A stretch of DNA of 64,000 bases from an uncultured Bacilli bacterium (GTDB lineage Bacteria > Bacillota_I > Bacilli_A > RF39 > UBA660): positions 1 through 64,000 of the forward strand of contig CAKPKL010000005.1 in the NCBI GenBank assembly GCA_934167485.1, written 5' to 3'. The position numbers and the translations under genes were made by a program. Under the pieces are notes generated by a model. It made no database searches, was not told the origin of the DNA, and saw nothing but the letters and a program-made list of their open reading frames with translations. Position 1 is the stretch's first letter. Each line of letters opens with the position of its first letter. Positions 16,667-24,932 of this stretch are shown in pieces.

Positions 16667-18466
16667 ATGAATGAGAATTCGTCTAGGGTGATTGATGTTG
16701 ATATTAATGATATATTACCTAACAGATTTCAACCAAGGATTCAATTTGATGAGGATGAAATTCTAGATTTGTCTGATTCGATAAAAGAACATGGTGTTAT
16801 TCAACCTTTAGTTGTTAGAACAATTGGAGATAAGTATGAAATAATAGCAGGTGAAAGAAGATATAAGGCAAGTGTACTTGCTGGAAAAGATACAGTACCT
16901 GTTATAGTTAAAAATTTAAACGATAAAGATAGTGCAGAAATTGCTTTAATTGAAAATATTCAAAGAAAGAATTTAACTCCAATAGAAGAAGCTTTATCAT
17001 ATAAAAAAATTTTAGATATGGGATATGTAACTCAGGATGGGTTAGCTGAAAAATTAGGTAAAAGTCAACCATCTATAGCAAACAAAATAAGGCTTTTAAA
17101 TTTATCTGATGAAGTTCAAGAAGCTTTATTGGATAATAAAATTTCTGAGCGTCATGCTAGGTCATTGTTACGTTTACCAACATCAAAACTTCAAAATGAA
17201 ATGTTAGATAAAATAGTAAAAGAACGATTGACTGTTAGAAAAACAGATGATGAAATAGATAAATTAAAAAATTCAAAAACAAGTGAAATAGAAGAACAAA
17301 AAGGAAAAGGGGAATTAGATATGAATACAAATTTAAATTTAGGAGGTATGCCACAACAACCAGCTCCAAATTTTGATATTTTTGGAACAAATAGTGCTAA
17401 TATTACAAACGCTATGCCACAGGCATCAGTAGAATCTGTAGCAAATCCATCACCAGTAATGATGAGTGCACCAGTTCAAGAACCAATGGTATCTCCAATA
17501 ATGAATCCAGTTGATACATTTATGCAGAATCCAGTACCAAGTATGCCACAACAACCAGTAGTAGAAAATGTTGTGCCACCAGTAATGGAACCAACACCTG
17601 TTGCAGAACCAAGTCAATCAGTTCCATCAATACAATTTGATGCAAACGGATTTGTAGTATCAGATGGTACATCAGGTATGCCACAGGCATCAGTAGAACC
17701 TGTAACAAATCCATCACCAGTAATGATGAGTGCACCAGTTCAAGAACCAATGGTATCTCCAATAATGAATCCAGTTGATACATTTATGCAGAATCCAGTA
17801 CCAAGTATGCCACAACAACCAGTAGTAGAAAATGTTGTGCCACCAGTAATGGAACCAACACCTGTTGCAGAATCAAGTCAATCAATTCCATCAATACAAT
17901 TTGATGCAAACGGATTTGTAGTATCAGATGGATCAACAAGTATGCCACAGGCATCAGTAGTAGAAAATGTTGTGCCACCAGTAGTGGAACCAGCACCTGT
18001 TGCAGAACCAAGTCAATCAATTCCATCAATACAGTTTGATGCAAATGGATTTGTGGTATCAGATGGTACTAGTCAATTAAATTCTTCTTTGGATCAACAA
18101 AATAGTGCGTTACCAGATATTGCAATCCCTGAAACAAAACCAATAGTTGAAAGTTCAACACTTTCATCTTCAAATTTTGATAGTCCACTAAATACAGTTC
18201 AAACACCAAATAATGTTGATAATAGTATTCAAAATATTTCAAGTTCTTCTTCTCAAGAACCAATTATAATAACTGATTATAATAAACAATATGATCCTAT
18301 AATGCCAACAACATTTGAACAACCAATCCAAAAAGAAGATTTTAGAGAAGTAATAAATGCTATAAGAGAATGCTCTTCAAAAATAGAAAAATATGGTTAT
18401 AAAATTGACGTAGAAGAGTATGATTTGGCTCAATTATATCAAGTAATATTTAAAATAGAGAAATAG
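16667..18466 (+). CDS. noc: ParB-family protein, Noc-like, with repeat-rich tail
   Basis: Second ParB-type protein; by position after rsmG it matches Noc, which binds its own sites, spreads as a CTP-dependent clamp and stops division over the nucleoid. Residues 1-210 are the ParB core: the N-terminal domain has GERRYKAS and IENIQRKNLTP (CTP-binding boxes), then the HTH with TQDGLAEKLGKSQPSIANKIRLL. In place of the usual short C-terminal dimer domain there is a ~320-residue Pro/Gln/Val/Met-rich region made of 88-residue repeats, then a ~60-residue helical end. 599 residues is about twice Noc (283). ATG start with GGAGGG. No Noc-type amphipathic N-terminal membrane helix is obvious. Role assignment is inferred from synteny. 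Confidence 0.8.
   Translation: MNENSSRVIDVDINDILPNRFQPRIQFDEDEILDLSDSIKEHGVIQPLVVRTIGDKYEIIAGERRYKASVLAGKDTVPVIVKNLNDKDSAEIALIENIQRKNLTPIEEALSYKKILDMGYVTQDGLAEKLGKSQPSIANKIRLLNLSDEVQEALLDNKISERHARSLLRLPTSKLQNEMLDKIVKERLTVRKTDDEIDKLKNSKTSEIEEQKGKGELDMNTNLNLGGMPQQPAPNFDIFGTNSANITNAMPQASVESVANPSPVMMSAPVQEPMVSPIMNPVDTFMQNPVPSMPQQPVVENVVPPVMEPTPVAEPSQSVPSIQFDANGFVVSDGTSGMPQASVEPVTNPSPVMMSAPVQEPMVSPIMNPVDTFMQNPVPSMPQQPVVENVVPPVMEPTPVAESSQSIPSIQFDANGFVVSDGSTSMPQASVVENVVPPVVEPAPVAEPSQSIPSIQFDANGFVVSDGTSQLNSSLDQQNSALPDIAIPETKPIVESSTLSSSNFDSPLNTVQTPNNVDNSIQNISSSSSQEPIIITDYNKQYDPIMPTTFEQPIQKEDFREVINAIRECSSKIEKYGYKIDVEEYDLAQLYQVIFKIEK
17414..18070 (+). repeat. 264-bp tandem repeat inside noc
   Basis: Repeat units begin with ATGCCACAGGCATCAGTAG at 17414, 17678 and 17942, an exact 264-bp (88-codon) period. 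Units 1 and 2 are nearly identical; unit 3 has lost its middle part and ends near 18070. The protein repeat runs from MPQASVE to DANGFVVSDG. Near-identity at DNA level implies recent expansion and likely copy-number variation between strains. Confidence 0.92.
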
Positions 18467-18490
18467 TAATTATACAACTATTTCTTTTCT
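18461..18490 (+). terminator. noc terminator
   Basis: AAATAGT (18461-18467) / ACTATTT (18477-18483) stem overlapping the stop codon, then CTTTTCTTTT. Confidence 0.65.
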
Positions 18491-18543
18491 TTTGCAATAA
18501 GAAAAAATAAATAAAAAAATTTTATATAAAAAGTCGACATATA

Positions 18544-18572
18544 TTGACATTTTTTTTTCTTTATATTATAAT
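18544..18572 (+). promoter_or_regulatory. Consensus promoter of the surface-protein locus
   Basis: TTGACA (18544-18549), 17-bp spacer, TATAAT (18567-18572): perfect sigma-A consensus. Predicted start near 18579, giving a leader of about 68 nt before the first gene. Suggests strong expression of the structural genes. Confidence 0.8.
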
Positions 18573-18646
18573 CAATATATAATAGTATTGTATGTTAGAA
18601 GGGTAAAAGCGAATAATGAAGAAAAAAGTAAAAGGAACTGATAATT

Positions 18647-19357
18647 ATGAACAATGAGATAACTAAGAGCGCAAAAAAATTAAAATCAAGAAAAAAGTTT
18701 ATCAAAAAAGTTAAGTTTATATTATTATTTTTGCTTTTATTTTTATTGCTATTATATTTAGTTGTTAGTATTATCTACAATAAGGGAAACTTTAGTATAA
18801 CACTAGATGAGAATCTTTATTATAAAAAAGGTTTAATTATTTATGATAATCCTGATTACAAAGTATATAGGTCTGAATTATTTGCGCCAGCCCCTGAAAC
18901 ATTTGATAATATTTCTTATAAATGGCTTCCAGATGATTTAAGTAAATATGAGGGATCACATAATGGTAAAAACTATTTATGTTATTCATTCTATATTGAA
19001 AACACCGGAGATTTATCAACTGACTATTGGTCAGAAGTTGTTATAAGTGATGTTATAAAAAATGTTGACGAAGCTGTTAGAATTAGAATTTACAAGGATG
19101 ATGAATTTATTACTTATGCAAAACCAAAGAAAGATGGAACACCTGAGAAAAATACAACACCATTTACAGATGATGAATTAGTAGTAATGGATCATGTTGA
19201 AAATTTTAATCCTGGCGATAGAATCAAATATACAATAGTTTTATGGTTAGAGGGTAGCGATGCAGAATGTACAGATAATATTTTGGGTGGTGAATTCAAA
19301 GTAGAAATGAACTTCAATTCTGAATTTGTTACTAAGAGAGAAGGAGAGAAAAAATGA
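18647..19357 (+). CDS. Membrane-anchored TasA/camelysin-like protein
   Basis: 236 residues. A basic start (KSAKKLKSRKKFIKKVK) is followed by one long hydrophobic helix (about 24-45) and an extracellular beta-rich domain. The domain has the pattern YSFYIENTGD...YTIVLWLEGSDAECTDNILGG, a form common in SipW-associated secreted proteins of Bacillota. It lacks the T-Y-x-W-F motif of its neighbours, so it may remain membrane-anchored and act like TapA as a fibre anchor or assembly factor. First gene after a consensus promoter; ATG with AAAGGAA upstream; overlaps the next gene by ATGA. Family placement is by pattern only. Confidence 0.65.
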   Translation: MNNEITKSAKKLKSRKKFIKKVKFILLFLLLFLLLLYLVVSIIYNKGNFSITLDENLYYKKGLIIYDNPDYKVYRSELFAPAPETFDNISYKWLPDDLSKYEGSHNGKNYLCYSFYIENTGDLSTDYWSEVVISDVIKNVDEAVRIRIYKDDEFITYAKPKKDGTPEKNTTPFTDDELVVMDHVENFNPGDRIKYTIVLWLEGSDAECTDNILGGEFKVEMNFNSEFVTKREGEKK

Positions 19358-20601
19358 CAAAGAAAAATCAAAGACATGCAAAAAGAGTTAAAAGACTAGC
19401 TTTACTTTGTACAATTTGTACTGTTTTGTTAGCTGTTTCAACTTATGCATGGTTTATTGGTATGCAAACAGTTAATGTTTCTAGCTTTGATGTAGAAATT
19501 GCAGCAATTGATGGTTTATCTTTATCAATAGATGGTAAAACATTTAGTGATACAGTAACTATTAACAAAGATAATTTCTCTACAGTATATGATGGAAACA
19601 CTAATACTTGGGGAGGAAAAGGTTTAATCCCTATTTCAACAGTTGGTAAAATTGATGGAACTGCTTCTAGATTAATTATGTATGAAAAAGGAAGTTTAAC
19701 AGCAACTCCAGGTGGATACAGATTAATGGCTAGTAAAATTGAAAATGAAGGTGCAGCAGAAAAAGATGGATATGTAGCATTCGATTTATTCATTAAAAAC
19801 TTATCAGGTGATGAATATTACACTGAAATGAACCCATTAAATGAAGAAGCAATTTATTTAACTACTGCATCTGAAGTTAAAACAGCAACAGGTGGAGCAG
19901 CTAATACAGGAATTGAAAATTCAGTAAGAGTTGCATTCGCACAAATTGGACGTGTAAAAGCAACTACTACAGATGAAAAAGCAATTCAAGGAATTACTTG
20001 TACTTCAAATGAAAGTGTTACAGGAATTTGTACAAGAGATGCTCAAATTTGGGAACCAAATGACACAAAACACGTACAAAATGCTATTAATTGGTACAAT
20101 AAATCTTGTAAAAAGAGAACAGGTGAAGATTTAACAACTTCAGGAGCATATACAGGAGATTTTGGAACATGTGGAACAGTTGCAGATGGAACAGCGTATC
20201 CTACATATGCAGTAAGTGGAGTTATTAATTATAGTGATAGAGTAGATGTATATGATGGAACAGCTTATAATGGATATGAAACATCTGTAGCTGAGACAGC
20301 AGCAACAGGCAAATTAGTTGCTTATCCAACATTTACAGATACAATGAAAACTAAACAAGGTAATGAAAGACCAACATTTATAACACTTGCTCCAAACAGT
20401 ATAACTAAAGTAAGAATTTATGTTTATATTGAAGGACAAGATGTGGATAACTATGATTTCGCATCATTAGGAAAACAAATCTCTGTTAAATTTGGATTCA
20501 CTAAAGAAAGATTCTATGGTGAAGATGTTAATTATAACGAAGGTTTAGAAGAAGGAAAAAAAGGACCTCAATTACCAGCTGATGTAGTTAGAGGTAACTA
20601 A
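19354..20601 (+). CDS. SipW-type secreted surface/matrix protein, paralogue A
   Basis: 415 residues. Basic N terminus (RHAKRVKR), hydrophobic segment 15-29, then STYAWFIGMQTVNVSSFDVEIAA, resembling the SipW-cognate signal where cleavage falls near the T-Y-A-W-F motif. The mature part is Thr/Ala/Gly-rich, with YVAFDLFIKNLSGDEYYTE and an end block ITKVRIYVYIEGQDVDNYDFASLGK shared with paralogues B and C. Two Cys pairs could form disulphides outside the cell. Likely an abundant extracellular structural protein analogous to TasA; this is inference. ATG with AAGGAGAG upstream; shares a 65-bp identical block with paralogue B. Confidence 0.7.
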   Translation: MTKKNQRHAKRVKRLALLCTICTVLLAVSTYAWFIGMQTVNVSSFDVEIAAIDGLSLSIDGKTFSDTVTINKDNFSTVYDGNTNTWGGKGLIPISTVGKIDGTASRLIMYEKGSLTATPGGYRLMASKIENEGAAEKDGYVAFDLFIKNLSGDEYYTEMNPLNEEAIYLTTASEVKTATGGAANTGIENSVRVAFAQIGRVKATTTDEKAIQGITCTSNESVTGICTRDAQIWEPNDTKHVQNAINWYNKSCKKRTGEDLTTSGAYTGDFGTCGTVADGTAYPTYAVSGVINYSDRVDVYDGTAYNGYETSVAETAATGKLVAYPTFTDTMKTKQGNERPTFITLAPNSITKVRIYVYIEGQDVDNYDFASLGKQISVKFGFTKERFYGEDVNYNEGLEEGKKGPQLPADVVRGN

Positions 20602-20626
20602 TATAAATTAAAAGAAAGGACATTAT

Positions 20627-21976
20627 ATGAAAAGAAATAGTAAAAAGAATAAGAAAATAAGAAAACTTGTTCTTGTATGTGCTTTATGTGCTATTGTCTT
20701 AACAGTTGCAACATATACATGGTTTATAGGTATGCAAACAGTTAATGTTTCTAGTTTTGATGTAGAAATAGCAGCTACAAAAGGTCTATACTTATCTATG
20801 GATGGTGAGAATTGGTCCTATACATTAGATGCTAGAGGCGCAGAAGCATATGCAGCTAATACTAATACTTGGGCAGAAAAAGGGTTGAAACCAGTTTCAA
20901 CAATTGGTTCAATGGACTCTGATGTTTCAAGAATGATTATGTATGAAAAAGCAAGTTTAACAGCAACTCGTGGTGGTTATAGATTATTATCATCAAGAGT
21001 TAATAATTTCCATGTTGGAGAAGATCAAATAGTTGAACAAGGACAAGGATATGTAGCATTCGATTTATTTATAAAAAATATGTCTGGTGATGAATATTAT
21101 ACAGAATATAATCCATTAAATGAAGAAGCTATATATTTAACACCTAATTCTGCTGTAACAGTTTCAGAAAATGGTGGAGCAGCTAATACAGGAATTGAAA
21201 ATTCAGTAAGAGTTGCATTCGCACAAATTGGACGTGTTAAATCAGATTCAGCTGTAGCAAATATTACTGGTATCACTTGTAAAGATGATACAGCAACAGG
21301 TGTTACAGGAATTTGTGAAACAAGACAAATTTGGGAACCAAATGATACAAAACATGAAACAAATGCAGTTAATTGGTATCAAAAAGCTTGTTATGCAAGA
21401 AAAGCTGATGGGACAAATGTTAATTTAGTTGAATCATATGAATATGGTGAAGATGGTACTGTTGAAAATGGTGCAGTTAAATGTAACGTTTTACCAGCTA
21501 CTAATGTAGCAACTTATGCTATAAGTAGAGAAATAGCAATAGCTGATAATGTTGATGTATACGATGGTGCTGAATATAATACATATACAGCTGACACAGC
21601 TACATTTGCTAATTATCAAGCAGCTATTAAAGACAAAACAGGTGAACAATTAACAACTGCACAAGCAGGATTTAAGTTAGTTTCATATCCTTATTTTACT
21701 GATACAATGAAAGTATTAAAAGGAAATACAAGACCAACATTTATGACACTTGCTCCAAATAGTGTTACAAAAGTAAGAGTATATGTATATCTTGAAGGAC
21801 AAGATGTAGATAATTACGATTTCGCTTCTTTAGGAAAGAAAATTTCAGTTAATTTTGGATTCACTAAAGAAAGATACAATGGTGAAGATATTGATTATAA
21901 TGGACCAGATATTGATACAGCTTTAGAAGCTGAACGTGAAGCTGAGTTCCCAACAAATCCAGAACCAGGAGTTTAA
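20627..21976 (+). CDS. SipW-type secreted surface/matrix protein, paralogue B
   Basis: 449 residues, close paralogue of the upstream gene: same signal layout (KKIRK, hydrophobic 14-27, ATYTWFIGMQTVNVSSFDVEIAA), same GGAANTGIENSVRVAFAQIG stretch, same QIWEPNDTKHETNAVNWY and C-terminal EGQDVDNYDFASLGK. It differs in the variable middle. ATG with AAAGGAC upstream, 25 nt after paralogue A. Followed by a hairpin that may limit read-through to paralogue C. Probably a second subunit of the same extracellular structure. Confidence 0.7.
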   Translation: MKRNSKKNKKIRKLVLVCALCAIVLTVATYTWFIGMQTVNVSSFDVEIAATKGLYLSMDGENWSYTLDARGAEAYAANTNTWAEKGLKPVSTIGSMDSDVSRMIMYEKASLTATRGGYRLLSSRVNNFHVGEDQIVEQGQGYVAFDLFIKNMSGDEYYTEYNPLNEEAIYLTPNSAVTVSENGGAANTGIENSVRVAFAQIGRVKSDSAVANITGITCKDDTATGVTGICETRQIWEPNDTKHETNAVNWYQKACYARKADGTNVNLVESYEYGEDGTVENGAVKCNVLPATNVATYAISREIAIADNVDVYDGAEYNTYTADTATFANYQAAIKDKTGEQLTTAQAGFKLVSYPYFTDTMKVLKGNTRPTFMTLAPNSVTKVRVYVYLEGQDVDNYDFASLGKKISVNFGFTKERYNGEDIDYNGPDIDTALEAEREAEFPTNPEPGV

Positions 21977-21989
21977 AAGTAACGGTACT

Positions 21990-22020
21990 AAATAAAGAGT
22001 AAGCTAATTACTCTTTATTT
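21990..22020 (+). terminator. Hairpin between paralogues B and C
   Basis: AAATAAAGAGT (21990-22000) / ACTCTTTATTT (22010-22020), 11-bp stem with a 9-nt loop and only a short T-run. A partial terminator or mRNA-stabilising stem setting the ratio of subunits. Confidence 0.65.
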
Positions 22021-22030
22021 TATATCAAAG

Positions 22031-23071
22031 GTGGTGATTTATATAAAACCAGAAAAAACAAGAAAGAAAAAAAATTATAATCTTGCTTTATTAATTACAT
22101 TTTTGATGGGAGTTGTATTTTTAGTATCAACTTATGCATGGTTTTATGCATCACTAGATGTAAAAGTAAAATTTATTAATTTAGTAGTTTCAAATAATAG
22201 TGGACTTACAATTTCTTTAGATGGTATTAATTTTGGAAGTTCTATTCAAGTATCAAAAGATAATTTAATAGAAACATTAAAAAATGTTTATCCTAATAAT
22301 ACAAGTCAATGGCCTATGTATGGTTTGAGACCTGTTTCCACTAATGGAATAAAAACTTCAAATGATGAAAAATTTAATATATTTTATGCTACTAGTGCAG
22401 AATATAGGGATGATCGAAAAATAGATACATATTTATCTACAAAAAAAATGAGTGAACGAACAATTAATGCCATAAGCAGTTTTGTAGCATTCGATATATT
22501 TTTAAAAAATGTAACAGGTTCACCAATAAGTGATAATTTGTATTTAGATAATGGTACGGATGTATCAATAGAAGCAAATAGTACTGAAGAAATGCAAGGA
22601 TTATTAAATTCAATAAGAGTTGGTTTTTTAAGAATAGGTAGTGTTCCATTAGAATCTAGTGTGAATGAAATTCAAAATATTAAATGTAATAATGGTTGCC
22701 AATCAATAATTTATGAACCTCATAGTACAGAACATACAGACCTTGCTAAAGAAAGAGCAAGTAAATATGGTATTAATCTTATGAGTGGAACATATTATCC
22801 AACATATGGTATGATAAACGCTGTAAGAGGGGTTAATATAATGGATATAGTTGATGGAAGCAATCATGAAAATTTTGAATTACAGACAACTATGGTAGAC
22901 TTTAGCCGTTCTTTATTTGAAGTTCCAGATGGGATAACAAAGGTGAGAGTCTATGTATGGTTAGAAGGACAAGATATTGACAGTTTAGAGACAAAGTCAA
23001 CAGGAGCTAATTTATCAATAAAGCTTAACTTTATAAAAGATACAGCTGGATATGATTATTATAATGAGTAA
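22031..23071 (+). CDS. SipW-type secreted surface protein, paralogue C
   Basis: About 342-346 residues, diverged relative of paralogues A and B: hydrophobic segment then STYAWFYASLDVKVKF, FVAFDIFLKNVTG, IYEPHSTEHTDLAKERASKYG, TKVRVYVWLEGQDIDSLETKS. The start is unclear. No ATG lies near; the only good ribosome binding site (AAAGGTGG, 22027-22034) overlaps the in-frame GTGs at 22031 and 22034 and is best spaced for ATA at 22043, which reads like an ATG with its G changed to A. Coordinates use the first GTG. It may be a minor or tip component of the same structure; that is inference. Confidence 0.65.
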   Translation: MVIYIKPEKTRKKKNYNLALLITFLMGVVFLVSTYAWFYASLDVKVKFINLVVSNNSGLTISLDGINFGSSIQVSKDNLIETLKNVYPNNTSQWPMYGLRPVSTNGIKTSNDEKFNIFYATSAEYRDDRKIDTYLSTKKMSERTINAISSFVAFDIFLKNVTGSPISDNLYLDNGTDVSIEANSTEEMQGLLNSIRVGFLRIGSVPLESSVNEIQNIKCNNGCQSIIYEPHSTEHTDLAKERASKYGINLMSGTYYPTYGMINAVRGVNIMDIVDGSNHENFELQTTMVDFSRSLFEVPDGITKVRVYVWLEGQDIDSLETKSTGANLSIKLNFIKDTAGYDYYNE

Positions 23072-23082
23072 AAGGTGGTTAT

Positions 23083-23235
23083 ATGAAAAAACAAGAACAA
23101 AAAGTAGATTTTGATTTATCAAAGTTAAAATTAGATGAATTGATAAAAGTATATAAAGATATAGATGGATTCATTCAATTTTTAGATACAAAGAAAGTAA
23201 CTATAGAAAAGAAAGGAAAGGGAGATAATGAATAA
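23083..23235 (+). CDS. 50-residue charged protein
   Basis: A short gene starting MKKQEQKVDFDLSKLKLDEL and ending TIEKKGKGDNE, with no signal or membrane helix, so cytoplasmic. It has a strong AAAGGTGG site and overlaps the next start by 8 nt (ATGAATAA), which supports real, coupled translation. Predicted mostly helical. Probably a small partner of the following coiled-coil protein; function unknown. Confidence 0.7.
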   Translation: MKKQEQKVDFDLSKLKLDELIKVYKDIDGFIQFLDTKKVTIEKKGKGDNE

Positions 23236-24850
23236 TTTTTTAAATTTTATTGAAGAAGATATAGAAGCAAAAAAAACACTCATTTCCACCTTACCTTTAA
23301 GAACAAAGACAAATAAAAAGAACTATAATGAAAAAATAGATTTAATAAAAGAAAAATATGAAAATTACAAAAAAAGTGTTAAGAAATATATTGAATCAAA
23401 AAGTAAAAATTATGAAGTTAAAGTTATTGATAAAAGATTAAATAAATTAAGCGATGATGTAGCCACTTTAGAACATATTAGATTTGTTTTAAATCCACTA
23501 AATACTTATTATGAAAAAATGGGATTTGATAATTTAATATACCAAATAAATCATTATGCTGATTTTCAATTTGAGTCTTTAAACAAAATAATCAATGAAT
23601 TTTTAGATAAGTTTGAACAAGCAGGTATATTTTTAACTTCAAAAAACTTTGATTATACATATTATGTAAATCAATATATGAGTGCATTTTTGGATGTAAG
23701 AACAAAAAAAAGTTCGAATTATTCAAAAGTTTCTAAAATTTTTGAAGAAATATATTGGTTAAATCCTAATTTAATAGAACACATAGAAATTAATTTTAGA
23801 AAATTAATTAGAAACAATTCTAAAATATTTAATAAATATATATCTGATTTACAAAGAAAACTAAAACAAGAATCTGGAATTAAAAATTACGATGATTGTT
23901 TTCTTAAATTAAAAAACGCATATACAGCTTTAAATAGAGCTGAAGAAGAAAATATAAGCGATATAGTTAATCTAGCAAGAAGTGGTAAAATAAATATAAA
24001 TGACTATTTAGAGGATAGTAAAGTTAGGACTCAGGTATATACTGAATTATCTTTAGATTCATTAAACTTTAATGATAAAAGTGAAATGGAAAATTTTTAT
24101 CAATCTATATATAAATTAAAATCAAATGTAGTTGAATACAGTAATTATAGAGAATTTATACCTATAATGTTAGATTTTAAAAATACATATGAAAAATTTT
24201 TATCTGCAGATTCAAAGCAATTAGATCTTAAAGTAAAAGAATTGGAAAAAAATATATTAGAAAAAGAAAAGAAACTATCAACTATTAATAAAAAAATATT
24301 TGGTAATAGAATATTGTTTTTTAAGCAAGTAGATCCAGAAGAAATAAAGACTTTAAAAGTAGATTCTACAAACTTAGCCCAAGAAATCTTCAAATTATAT
24401 AAAGAATATGATAAAGAATATATTAAAAGTAAAACATTAAAAACTTTAAATAAATCATATACAATATCAGAATTTTTAAATTTATATTATAGTTTTGATT
24501 ACTTTAAAAAAGAAGCAATCAAAAGAGTATTTGAAATTAATGATTATGATGAACTTATGGGAATTGCTAATAACTTTGATTTATTCGCAATGAATCCTAC
24601 AAATGTTATTATGGATGGTACAACACTATTTGAAAATAGCGATGTTTCTAAAATAATTGTTAATAAATATAGATTAGCTAAAATAAATATCTCAGATGAT
24701 GATTTACATACAGATAATATTGAAAATTTATTAAATAAAATAGATTTGCTTTTAAGAATAGAAAAAATAGAAAAAAGTTCTATAACTGTAGATCAAATTT
24801 GGTTTTTAACTGAAGTAGATAAAATAAAAAAAGATGAAAAGATTAATTAA
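23228..24850 (+). CDS. Large coiled-coil protein of unknown function
   Basis: 540 residues, Lys/Glu/Asn-rich, mostly alpha-helical with several heptad-like stretches (for example around residues 325-355, KVKELEKNILEKEKKLSTINKK). No signal peptide and no membrane segment, so probably cytoplasmic, although it sits among surface-protein genes. ATG start with AAAGGGAGAT upstream, coupled to the 50-residue gene. It might be a cytoplasmic scaffold or chaperone for the membrane-bound ATPase encoded downstream; nothing in the sequence proves this. No named domain recognised. Confidence 0.65.
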   Translation: MNNFLNFIEEDIEAKKTLISTLPLRTKTNKKNYNEKIDLIKEKYENYKKSVKKYIESKSKNYEVKVIDKRLNKLSDDVATLEHIRFVLNPLNTYYEKMGFDNLIYQINHYADFQFESLNKIINEFLDKFEQAGIFLTSKNFDYTYYVNQYMSAFLDVRTKKSSNYSKVSKIFEEIYWLNPNLIEHIEINFRKLIRNNSKIFNKYISDLQRKLKQESGIKNYDDCFLKLKNAYTALNRAEEENISDIVNLARSGKININDYLEDSKVRTQVYTELSLDSLNFNDKSEMENFYQSIYKLKSNVVEYSNYREFIPIMLDFKNTYEKFLSADSKQLDLKVKELEKNILEKEKKLSTINKKIFGNRILFFKQVDPEEIKTLKVDSTNLAQEIFKLYKEYDKEYIKSKTLKTLNKSYTISEFLNLYYSFDYFKKEAIKRVFEINDYDELMGIANNFDLFAMNPTNVIMDGTTLFENSDVSKIIVNKYRLAKINISDDDLHTDNIENLLNKIDLLLRIEKIEKSSITVDQIWFLTEVDKIKKDEKIN

Positions 24851-24889
24851 ATTAATAGTAAAATAATTATCATATACATGGTGCAAAAA

Positions 24890-24919
24890 CTATAAAAATA
24901 TGTTATAATATTTTTATAG
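24890..24919 (+). promoter_or_regulatory. Hairpin and -10 element before the giant surface gene
   Basis: CTATAAAAATAT (24890-24901) and ATATTTTTATAG (24908-24919) form a perfect 12-bp stem ending two bases before the AGAGGT ribosome binding site. A TATAAT (24904-24909, with TGT before it at 24901-24903) lies in the loop and right arm, so the same DNA could be a promoter. No T-run, so not a standard terminator. Confidence 0.45.
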
Positions 24920-24932
24920 TAGAGGTATGGAT

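Noticed and set aside
17520..18044. Open frames on the minus strand across noc
   Set aside because: They arise from the repeat DNA being free of stops; hydrophobic Leu/Val-rich translation of the antisense strand with no start signal.
18616..18657. 13-codon leader peptide before the first surface gene
   Set aside because: ATG at 18616 is in frame for 13 codons and overlaps the next start, but the codons are unremarkable, the ribosome site is weak, and there is no attenuator hairpin after it.
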